DNA from: DATFMH01 sp035267045
Lineage (GTDB): Bacteria; Bacteroidota; Rhodothermia; Balneolales; DATFMH01
Direction: 5' to 3'
DNA: 5,674 nucleotides
Assembly (NCBI GenBank): GCA_035267045.1
Contig: DATFMH010000151.1
Span: 1-5,674 of the forward strand
In this document: piece after piece, positions 1-5,189 of the stretch
How positions within the stretch are numbered: position 1 is the first letter of the stretch
How the letters are laid out: every line of letters begins with the position of its first letter
Notes under the pieces: generated by a model
What the model saw: only the letters and a program-made list of their open reading frames with translations
Told to the model about the DNA's origin: nothing
Databases searched by the model: none
Made by a program: the position numbers and the translations under genes

Positions 1-1
1 A

Positions 2-211
2 TTAATTGTGCATGGCTCGGGTGACGATAATGTTCATTATCAGAACACAGAACAATTGGTTAATAAATTGGTATCGCTGGACAAACCTTTTAGAATGATG
101 GTCTACCCGAACAGAACACATGCGATTTATAAAGGCAAAAACACCAGGCTACATTTATTTAGTTTACTGACAAGATACCTTCGGGATCATTGTACACCGG
201 GTCCCAGGTAG
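2..211 (+). CDS. S9 family (DPP-IV-like) serine peptidase, C-terminal end only
   Basis: The window opens inside this gene; 69 codons and the TAG stop at 209-211 are visible. The first residues read LIVHGSGDDNVHYQNT, which closely matches the segment around the catalytic aspartate in dipeptidyl peptidase IV and related S9 alpha/beta-hydrolases (HGTADDNVHFQ in the mammalian enzyme). Counting from the first full codon, the likely catalytic Asp is residue 8 and the likely catalytic His is residue 40, in the stretch YPNRTHAI. The 32-residue spacing equals that of DPP-IV. The nucleophilic Ser and the beta-propeller must lie upstream, outside the window. Family members cleave dipeptides from peptide N-termini and in Bacteroidota are usually exported; location cannot be judged here. 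The peptidase call is secure, the exact specificity is not. It is the only intact reading frame on the + strand. Confidence 0.88.
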   Translation, partial: LIVHGSGDDNVHYQNTEQLVNKLVSLDKPFRMMVYPNRTHAIYKGKNTRLHLFSLLTRYLRDHCTPGPR

Positions 212-220
212 ACTTTTTTT
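196..220 (+). terminator. possible rho-independent terminator of the S9 peptidase gene
   Basis: A short GC-rich hairpin (ACCGG at 196-200, loop GTC, then CC, a bulged A and GGT ending at 209) overlaps the stop codon. It is followed after a few bases by seven T residues at 214-220. The stem is short and bulged, so this is plausible but weak. Confidence 0.35.
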
Positions 221-285
221 AACATAGTGAACTCAAAGATGATAAATGAAGCATAGCGCATGGCGTTAAGATTCGTTACTGAGTG

Positions 286-332
286 TATTGAGTTATTGAG
301 GCACAAAGTTCCAGAGTCCCAAAGGCACAGAG
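286..332. repeat. short imperfect direct repeats (TATTGAG and AGGCACA motifs)
   Basis: TATTGAG occurs twice in tandem (286-292, 294-300). AGGCACAAAG (299-308) recurs as AGGCACAGAG (323-332). No reading frame explains them. Similar low-complexity runs are familiar in intergenic DNA of environmental Bacteroidota, but that is recollection and was not tested here. Confidence 0.5.
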
Positions 333-344
333 GGTTACAGTGTT

Positions 345-372
345 CAATGAGCAATGATCAATGATCAATAAG
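345..372. repeat. tandem 7-mer repeat, four copies (CAATGAT type)
   Basis: Four consecutive heptamers read CAATGAG, CAATGAT, CAATGAT and CAATAAG. The two central copies are identical and the outer two differ by one or two bases. The array lies in gene-free DNA and has no start codon or RBS arrangement suggesting translation. It looks like a slippage-prone microsatellite. Confidence 0.8.
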
Positions 373-392
373 TTCTGCCGGTTAACAATGCT

Positions 393-476
393 AAGCCCGA
401 ATGGGCTTTAATATGAATAGCTCCGTGTGCAACCCGGAGAAAAATGGGGAAAGCCCAAACCCTAAAGGGGTTTAAT
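393..476. repeat. cluster of small intergenic hairpins
   Basis: Three hairpin-like units follow each other: AAGCCC-GAAT-GGGCTT (393-408), a degenerate CTCCG...CGGAG unit (about 421-439), and AAACCC...GGGTTT (about 458-474). The first and third are followed by TTAATA or TAATAA. The regular alternation of hairpin and AT-rich linker resembles interspersed palindromic repeats of Bacteroidota genomes, which is an inference. No gene is visible. They could be remnants of a multiplied non-coding element. Confidence 0.5.
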
Positions 477-503
477 AATTATTGAGTTCCATCCTCCGGT
501 TTT

Positions 504-604
504 ATCTCGTGATGGGGTTCTGCCTCGTTTACACCTTCCCTGGGGAAGGTGTAGGATGGGGTTCGTGCCAACAGGCTCGTGCATTAATGCCGCATTCACG
601 AGAT
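504..604. repeat. REP-like palindromic element with nested hairpins
   Basis: An outer pair ATCTCGTGA (504-512) and TCACGAGAT (596-604) forms a perfect 9-bp stem. It encloses an 11-bp stem with a two-base loop, TACACCTTCCC (530-540) with GGGAAGGTGTA (543-553). GATGGGGTTC occurs directly repeated at 511-520 and 555-564. A third CTCGTG at 576-581 could compete with 506-511 for CACGAG at 597-602, so two folds are possible. GCATTAATGC (581-590) is itself palindromic. The layout resembles REP elements mobilised by REP-associated tyrosine transposases, but no transposase is present here. Confidence 0.55.
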
Positions 605-698
605 CCCCGGTTGGAAACCCGGAATGACTTTAATTAGGGTTAGTATAGGTTTTGGTCGTTATTTATCGCTCCTACGGTCTTCGTTATCCTATTTTTAT

Positions 699-714
699 CC
701 ACGAAAATCCGTGG
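699..714. repeat. small hairpin CCACG/CGTGG
   Basis: CCACG (699-703) and CGTGG (710-714) form a 5-bp stem with a six-base loop, within a phrase (ATCCACGAAAATCCGTGG) that I recall as common in intergenic DNA of this phylum. No coding function is apparent. Confidence 0.35.
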
Positions 715-760
715 CTAACTTCTCCGTGTTTCCTTCCCAGGTATAACTCTAAGTACTTAT

Positions 761-788
761 TATATACTAAAAGATATATACTAAAAGA
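761..788. repeat. perfect tandem duplication of a 14-mer
   Basis: TATATACTAAAAGA occurs at 761-774 and again at 775-788 with no spacer. The second copy runs into the left arm of the hairpin at 786-818. It is probably a local duplication next to the katG terminator. Confidence 0.85.
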
Positions 789-818
789 CCTGTCAGGTTT
801 CAAAAACCTGACAGGTCT
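786..818 (-). terminator. probable katG transcription terminator, perfect 15-bp palindrome
   Basis: AGACCTGTCAGGTTT (786-800) and AAACCTGACAGGTCT (804-818) pair perfectly over 15 bp around the loop CAA. The structure sits 31 bases beyond the katG stop codon. Read on the minus strand, the stem is followed by a short T-run (TCTTTTAG), as expected of an intrinsic terminator. The palindrome is unusually perfect and may also belong to a repeat family dispersed in the genome. On the + strand nothing upstream needs terminating. Confidence 0.7.
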
Positions 819-849
819 GATTGTGTTTACTTTATTCTTTAGGTCTAAA

Positions 850-3093
850 TCAATCCAGGTCGAATCGATCCAGGTTCATTACCTTGTCCCATGCTGCTAC
901 AAAATCCTTCACGAACTTTTCTTCAGCATCATCAAGTGCATAGACTTCAGCAGTGGCTCGCAACTCGGAGTTAGAACCGAATATCAGATCCACACGAGTA
1001 CCGGTCCACTTACCCTTGCCGGACTTACGATCACGGCCTTCAAACACATATTGTGCATCAGACTTAGCTTTCCAGGTCGTGCCCATATCAAGCAGATTGA
1101 CAAAGAAGTCATTGGTCAATGAACCGGGATTATTGGTAAAAACACCATGCCCGGATTGATCGTAATTAGTATCCAGTACACGCATACCGCCGAGCAATAC
1201 TGTCATCTCTGGTGGAGTTAGTGTAAGTAGTTGCGCCTTGTCGACCAACAGTTCTTCAGCGGTTGCATTACGATTGGTATCACAGTAGTTGCGGAACCCA
1301 TCTGCATCCGGCTTAAGATATTCAAAAGATTCCACATCCGTTTGATCTTGCGAGGCATCAGCACGTCCGGGAGTGAACGGTACGGTGACCCTATGACCGG
1401 CTTTTTCTGCTGCTTTTTCAATAGCAGCGCAACCACCAAGTACAATAAGATCGGCCAGCGAAACCTTCTTATTACCGGATTGAGCGTCATTAAAGGCTTT
1501 TTGGATCCCTTCAAGCTTATCTAACACTTTAGATAATTGTTTCGGATTATTGACTTCCCAGTCTTTCTGAGGAGCCAAACGAATACGCGCGCCGTTAGCG
1601 CCACCGCGATAATCGGATCCACGGAATGTTGAGGCGGATGCCCACGCGGTAGATACCAATTCGGACACCTTCAGTCCTGAATCAAGGATTTTTCCTTTCA
1701 GGTCTGATATGTCCTGATCGTTTATAAGTTCATGGTTCACTTCCGGAAGCGGGTCTTGCCAAAGCAGATCTTCCTCGGGAACTTCGGGTCCGAGGTAGCG
1801 TACTTTGGGTCCCATATCACGGTGAACGAGCTTAAACCATGCGCGGGCGAAAGCGTCTGCAAATTCATCGGGATTATCATAGAAGTGTTTCGAAATCTTT
1901 TTGTATTCAGGATCCACTTTCAGAGCTATATCCGTCGTCAGCATGATCGGCGCGTTTTTCTTATCCTTGATATGTGCATCAGGTACGGTACCATCTCCGG
2001 CTCCGTCTTTTGGAGTCCACTGGTGCTTTCCGGCGGGACTCTTGGTCAGTTCCCATTCATAATTGAACAGGTTATCGAAAAAGCCCATATCCCACTTGAC
2101 CGGTTGATTAGTCCATGCTCCTTCAAGGCCACTGGTAATCGTATCGGGACCTTTACCGGTTCCATAATCATTTGCCCAGCCAAACCCTTGCATCTCGATA
2201 GGAGCTGCTTCCGGATCAGGACCGTTGTGTTCTTCGGGAGCGGCGCCATGAACTTTTCCGAAGGTATGTCCACCGGCAATAAGCGCTACCGTTTCATAAT
2301 CATTCATAGCCATGCGTTTAAACGACTGGCGAATAAATTTCGCGGATTTTTCGGGATCCGGTTCACCGTTTGGTCCTTCGGGATTCACATAAATCAGGCC
2401 CATGTGGTCGGCAGCAAGACGTCCTTCGAGATTTCCTTCATCGTCGTGGCGTTCATTGGCCAGCCACTCATGTTCAGGTCCCCAGTTAATATCTTTCTCG
2501 GATTCAAAAATATCTTCACGTCCCCCACCGAAACCAAATGTCTTAAAACCCATCGATTCCAGGGCACAGTTACCGGCCAGGATCATCAGGTCTGCCCAAG
2601 AAATTTTCTTACCGTATTTTTGCTTGATCGGCCACAGCAAACGGCGCGCTTTGTCGAGGCTAACATTGTCGGGCCAGCTGTTAACAGGAGCAAAACGCTG
2701 ATTGCCTGTACCTGCTCCCCCACGGCCATCGGTGACGCGGTATGTACCGGCATCGTGCCAGGCCATCCGAATGAAGAGCGGACCGTAATGGCCCCAGTCA
2801 GCCGGCCACCATTCCTGGGAGTCATTCATCAGATCATAGAGATCCTGCTTCACGGCCTTGAGGTCCAGCTTGTTAAACTCCTTGGCATAGTCAAAATCCT
2901 CATCCATCGGATTGGACTCGGAAGAATGCAGGCGAAGTATATCCAGATTCAACCTGGTCGGCCACCAATCCAGATTTTTGGTACCTCCACCGGCAGTTTG
3001 TCTTTTAGCGCCATCATGAAACGGGCATTTACTTTCATTGTTCATATAGTCACTTTCGGTACTTTTTGAAGAGTTCTGACTTTTATTATCCAT
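850..3093 (-). CDS. katG: catalase-peroxidase KatG
   Basis: KatG is a haem enzyme with both catalase and broad peroxidase activity that detoxifies hydrogen peroxide. The 747 residues compare with about 726 to 740 in well-studied members, and no export signal is visible, so it should be cytoplasmic. The N-terminal haem domain holds the distal triad R109, W112, H113 in RMAWHDAGTYR, D142 in NSWPDN, and proximal H276 in GGHTFGK. W112, Y235 (GLIYVNPEG) and M261 match the Trp-Tyr-Met adduct required for catalase activity. W327, D388 and the mobile R425 (HRDMGP) also align, and S321 corresponds to Ser315 of the mycobacterial enzyme. From about residue 440 follows the C-terminal duplicated, haem-free domain, ending in the typical VMNLDRFDL. 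The ATG at 3091-3093 gives the usual short polar tail before CPFHDG; Met17 is an alternative start. The upstream sequence is A-rich without a clear Shine-Dalgarno. It appears monocistronic. No lesion was seen. Confidence 0.98.
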   Translation of the reverse strand: MDNKSQNSSKSTESDYMNNESKCPFHDGAKRQTAGGGTKNLDWWPTRLNLDILRLHSSESNPMDEDFDYAKEFNKLDLKAVKQDLYDLMNDSQEWWPADWGHYGPLFIRMAWHDAGTYRVTDGRGGAGTGNQRFAPVNSWPDNVSLDKARRLLWPIKQKYGKKISWADLMILAGNCALESMGFKTFGFGGGREDIFESEKDINWGPEHEWLANERHDDEGNLEGRLAADHMGLIYVNPEGPNGEPDPEKSAKFIRQSFKRMAMNDYETVALIAGGHTFGKVHGAAPEEHNGPDPEAAPIEMQGFGWANDYGTGKGPDTITSGLEGAWTNQPVKWDMGFFDNLFNYEWELTKSPAGKHQWTPKDGAGDGTVPDAHIKDKKNAPIMLTTDIALKVDPEYKKISKHFYDNPDEFADAFARAWFKLVHRDMGPKVRYLGPEVPEEDLLWQDPLPEVNHELINDQDISDLKGKILDSGLKVSELVSTAWASASTFRGSDYRGGANGARIRLAPQKDWEVNNPKQLSKVLDKLEGIQKAFNDAQSGNKKVSLADLIVLGGCAAIEKAAEKAGHRVTVPFTPGRADASQDQTDVESFEYLKPDADGFRNYCDTNRNATAEELLVDKAQLLTLTPPEMTVLLGGMRVLDTNYDQSGHGVFTNNPGSLTNDFFVNLLDMGTTWKAKSDAQYVFEGRDRKSGKGKWTGTRVDLIFGSNSELRATAEVYALDDAEEKFVKDFVAAWDKVMNLDRFDLD

Positions 3094-3105
3094 ACTACAA
3101 CTGTT

Positions 3106-3153
3106 TTACTTTTTTTTAGTCTCGTAAATTGCGAAAACACTTAATGATATCAT
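3106..3153 (-). CDS. possible short leader ORF upstream of katG
   Basis: A 15-codon frame reads MISLSVFAIYETKKK and ends in TAA 12 bases before the katG start, in the same frame as katG. It is preceded by GGAGG (complement of 3157-3161), the only strong Shine-Dalgarno-like sequence in the leader. That motif is only three bases from the ATG, which is closer than optimal. The ORF could be a leader peptide influencing katG translation, or chance. No known family is recognised. Confidence 0.2.
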   Translation of the reverse strand: MISLSVFAIYETKKK

Positions 3154-3164
3154 TTACCTCCAAT

Positions 3165-3179
3165 AGATAATGATTATGA
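3165..3179. promoter_or_regulatory. Fur/PerR-type operator in the katG upstream region
   Basis: AGATAATGATTATGA contains the perfect 5-1-5 inverted repeat ATAAT-G-ATTAT. It matches 12 of 14 specified positions of the Fur 7-1-7 consensus TGATAATNATTATCA and 11 of 14 of the PerR consensus TTATAATNATTATAA. It is centred about 79 bases upstream of the katG start and immediately downstream of a candidate -10 hexamer, a position suited to repression. katG is a classic PerR or Fur-family target in several bacteria. Which regulator binds here cannot be decided from the site alone. Confidence 0.6.
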
Positions 3180-3238
3180 CCTATATTTCGTTCATTTATA
3201 TGATTCAATATTAAAAAGGATGGCTGATTTCTGTTCAA
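3180..3238 (-). promoter_or_regulatory. candidate katG promoters (two overlapping possibilities)
   Basis: Two arrangements fit. One is the Bacteroidota type: TTG (3236-3238), 22 bases, then TAATATTG (3206-3213), seven of eight positions of TAnnTTTG with a slightly long spacer. The other is a sigma-70-like pair, TTGAAT (3203-3208), 17 bases, TATAGG (3180-3185), four of six at each hexamer. The second would place the Fur/PerR-like box over the transcription start, and the first would place it about 20 to 35 bases into the transcript. Confidence 0.4.
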
Positions 3239-3290
3239 CTGGTATAGCCCCGTACTCTTTTTAAATGTTCGCCCGATACCAATTATTCTA

Positions 3291-3319
3291 ATGATCAGGA
3301 AGAAACTCTTTCAGATCAT
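3291..3319. repeat. imperfect inverted repeat, 12 of 13 positions paired
   Basis: ATGATC-A-GGAAGA (3291-3303) pairs with TCTTTC-A-GATCAT (3307-3319) around the loop AAC. One A-A mismatch and one G-T wobble interrupt the stem. No T-run follows on either strand, so it is not a typical terminator. It could be an operator dyad about 200 bases upstream of katG or an RNA hairpin; its function is unknown. Confidence 0.5.
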
Positions 3320-3678
3320 CCAAAATTCGCATTACCTTTAATTACTACATCTTATTAATAGAAACCTACCCGTAGATGGAATGTACATCTATTATAATAT
3401 GGTTGTATAACACCTTAAAAAGGACAATAACAAGGGCATTAGCCCCGAGAGCTTTTTATATTGCACAACTCTGTAATCATTCCTTCGGTGATTCCTATTT
3501 TCATGGGATTGCCGTTGAGCATATAAAGGTATATTGGTTTAATCCAAATGTATTTTCTTAATGCCGGACATGACATAAGCCCGATTTTGGAGCCTTTCAT
3601 TTGGAATTTGTCATTTTGAAAAAACGGTTTCGTGTTTATGCCAGATTTTGCTCAGAGACTGTTGCCCTACGTACCAAA

Positions 3679-3730
3679 AGGCTATTTAAAAGGCCTGGAA
3701 GTGATATTGGTCCAATCGTTTGAATAGCCT
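3679..3730 (-). terminator. possible terminator-like stem downstream of the DsrE-type cluster
   Basis: AGGCTATT (3679-3686) pairs with AATAGCCT (3723-3730), extendable to about 10 bp with a wobble, around a long loop containing the small palindrome ATTGGTCCAAT (3705-3715). Read on the minus strand, the right arm runs into TTTTGG. The long loop and distance of about 65 bases from the upstream stop make this weak. GGCCTGG (3692-3698) within the loop can also pair with CCAGGCC (3774-3780), which would cross the first stem. Confidence 0.25.
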
Positions 3731-3794
3731 CATATACAAAACACGATTGTGAATTTATAAAATCCATCACATCCCAGGCCAGTCATTAATTATA

Positions 3795-4487
3795 TTATCC
3801 TGCAAAACAATAGGTACACCCATGCTCCTGAGCACGACCTACCGCCCATACACCGGAAGGTACTATCTGAATGCCGGGCAATACTGCGGATACCCAATCC
3901 TTCTTTACTTCAGCAGTATCCAGGTTCATTTGCCCGCCTACGGCGGCACTGTTCACCGTGAGTGCCATCTCACAGGCACAAAACATTACTCCACTATCCT
4001 GCAATTGATTAATTCCTATCTGTACAGGGCCTACTCCCGGAACTTCGAAATCATTCTGGCCCGGTTTCCAGAACGGATTGCGCAGTGAAGGTTTTCCTGT
4101 GGCTGGATCATTAAATTTAAATACTTCACCAAGTTTATATTTTTCCCAAACATCATTTCCCAGGGCAAAAGGAATAGCCTCGTGCCGCAATACTACAACC
4201 ACGCTGCAATCCTTCTCAGGGGTACCGGTTGCTTCATTGGTCATAAGAAATACTCTGGGCCATGCAAAAGGCATAATACCATTGGCCTCGGGTACATCAT
4301 ATACGATTCGGTGCTTGCCTTTGATCTGTTCGAACCATTTATCAGGATCATCCGGCAACGATAATATAGTATCGGACTGCTTCATTGCTGCCTGTAATGG
4401 TGAGGCGAGCATAGAAAGTCCCATAGCTGCTGCGCCGGAGGATACGGTACTTATGAATCCACGGCGACTCAATTTTTGATCTTTCAT
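3795..4487 (-). CDS. Tat-exported DsrE-family protein
   Basis: The 230-residue protein begins with a twin-arginine signal: SRRGFIS around R8-R9, then an Ala/Gly-rich hydrophobic stretch and a likely cleavage site near residues 30-34 (SPLQAA). It should be moved folded across the inner membrane. The middle (residues 50-160) has beta-strand runs such as CSVVVVL at 94-100. The C-terminal part is DsrE-like: GVMFCACEMAL (166-176), then LPGIQIVPSGVWAVGRAQ (203-220). The upstream neighbour has the collinear GVSFKVCHIAM and a matching VPxG...Q..G.xY block, so the two are paralogues. C172 aligns with the single Cys of that neighbour. Additional cysteines, C170 and the C224-T-Y-C227 pair at the end, suggest a disulfide or metal/sulfur chemistry, which is inference. 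DsrE proteins are known for sulfur-relay roles, but the substrate here is unknown. No Shine-Dalgarno is evident, so translation may depend on the first gene's transcript, 88 bases upstream. Confidence 0.8.
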   Translation of the reverse strand: MKDQKLSRRGFISTVSSGAAAMGLSMLASPLQAAMKQSDTILSLPDDPDKWFEQIKGKHRIVYDVPEANGIMPFAWPRVFLMTNEATGTPEKDCSVVVVLRHEAIPFALGNDVWEKYKLGEVFKFNDPATGKPSLRNPFWKPGQNDFEVPGVGPVQIGINQLQDSGVMFCACEMALTVNSAAVGGQMNLDTAEVKKDWVSAVLPGIQIVPSGVWAVGRAQEHGCTYCFAG

Positions 4488-4575
4488 GATATTGAAGTTT
4501 TGAGTGAATATTTATTGAGTTACTGTTTTCGTGCTTACTGATTCTTAAGCAACGATTTCAATTACTCATCTTTTC

Positions 4576-5043
4576 TCAAGGCGTTATCTTGATGTAACCC
4601 CATCCTTGTTTTTGCTTTGAAATGATTTCATAGATACCGTCAGGTACAGTGCCAACGCCGGAGATCAGCTGGGATTCACTTATATGATGATGATCCATGG
4701 CTATATGACAAACTTTGAATGAAACTCCTTTATCGACCAGACTTTTTACTTCATCGGCATGAGTAGATTTATCTTTTAGAATCAGGTCCAGGGACTGCCC
4801 ATACAATACCACTTCTACTTGTGCATCCGGATGCGCATCTCTGATAAGTCCCGCGTCACGGAGCACCTGATTCTGGGCTACCGCATCTTTACTCGTAATG
4901 TCAAACACTACCTGATAAGCAACGGACTGATCAGATTGAATTGAAGTCGCCACTTTCTGAGCATACAGAACCTGTATGTTAATCAATCCCGGTAATAATA
5001 CTATCGCCATAATTAAGCCCGACGAAATAAAATTCCTTTTCAT
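4576..5043 (-). CDS. Sec-exported DsrE-family protein
   Basis: A 155-residue protein with an N-terminal signal peptide: KR, then a hydrophobic core at about residues 8-26, with likely cleavage after YA at residue 28. It should therefore be periplasmic or exported. The mature part is a single DsrE-like domain. YQVVFDIT (43-50) begins the fold, HPDAQVEVVLYGQSLDLILK (71-90) is the second strand and following helix, GVSFKVCHIAM (106-116) carries the conserved Cys C112, and TVPDGIYEIISKQKQGWGYI (132-151) closes it. A small cluster H118-H120 follows C112 and is atypical, so metal binding is possible. The ATG at 5041-5043 is preceded by an excellent Shine-Dalgarno, which fixes the start. It is the first gene of a probable two-gene operon with the Tat-exported paralogue. 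DsrE-family proteins carry or sense sulfur; the actual role of this exported version is not known. Confidence 0.85.
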   Translation of the reverse strand: MKRNFISSGLIMAIVLLPGLINIQVLYAQKVATSIQSDQSVAYQVVFDITSKDAVAQNQVLRDAGLIRDAHPDAQVEVVLYGQSLDLILKDKSTHADEVKSLVDKGVSFKVCHIAMDHHHISESQLISGVGTVPDGIYEIISKQKQGWGYIKITP

Positions 5044-5048
5044 ATGAG

Positions 5049-5059
5049 CCTCCTCCTTT
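5049..5059 (-). promoter_or_regulatory. strong Shine-Dalgarno of the first DsrE-type gene
   Basis: AAAGGAGGAGG, read on the minus strand, lies five bases before the ATG at 5041-5043. It is nearly perfectly complementary to the 16S rRNA 3' end. This stands out because katG and the second DsrE-type gene show no such site, and strong sites are uncommon in much of Bacteroidota. It implies efficient initiation. Confidence 0.8.
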
Positions 5060-5079
5060 GTGAATGTTATTGATTTTTA

Positions 5080-5110
5080 TAAATTTAATCGAGGAATAAC
5101 AACCTGTCAA
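5080..5110 (-). promoter_or_regulatory. promoter of the DsrE-type operon
   Basis: A perfect TTGACA (complement of 5105-5110) is followed after 17 bases by TAAATTTA (5080-5087). As a Bacteroidota-type promoter this reads TTG-N20-TAnnTTTA, one base off TAnnTTTG. As a sigma-70 promoter the -10 is TAAATT. Both readings place the start near 5070-5075, leaving a leader of about 30 bases that contains the Shine-Dalgarno. No operator is obvious around it. Confidence 0.65.
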
Positions 5111-5189
5111 GTATCAGAGTCTCATTTTAATTATTTGGAATTATTTGATAATTCAGATCAGAGAGGACGAAGGACCAATAGATATTCAA

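Larger units (their letters stand above)
3241..3794. other. gene-poor intergenic stretch between katG and the DsrE-type cluster
   Basis: No convincing gene is present. A 61-codon + frame (3376-3561) has no RBS and no recognisable motif. Fragments in other frames look mildly protein-like, for example NAGHDISPILEPF near 3555-3595 and RLLPYVPKGYLKGLEVI near 3650-3710, but they are interrupted by stops and match nothing I can name. A minus-strand 14-codon frame (3288-3332, MRILDDLKEFLPDH) overlaps the hairpin at 3291-3319. The stretch is AT-rich and may contain decayed sequence. Confidence 0.45.

Noticed and set aside
286..372. Possible CRISPR array
   Set aside because: The repeats are 7 to 10 bases, directly adjacent or imperfect, with no regular spacers.
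652..1122. 156-codon + strand frame starting in the repeat block and running into katG
   Set aside because: It is antisense to the conserved C-terminus of katG and begins in hairpin repeats; its sequence has no domain and no RBS.
1732..3069. 445-codon + strand frame opposite katG
   Set aside because: It is a shadow of the conserved katG coding strand; the translation shows no recognisable family and the antisense katG frame is certain.
3376..3561. 61-codon + strand frame in the intergenic stretch
   Set aside because: No Shine-Dalgarno, no family resemblance and unusual composition; treated as non-coding.
3555..3600. NAGHDISPIL resembling the NAGHNPPLL motif of SpoIIE-type phosphatases
   Set aside because: Only about ten residues match and neither flank resembles the phosphatase domain.
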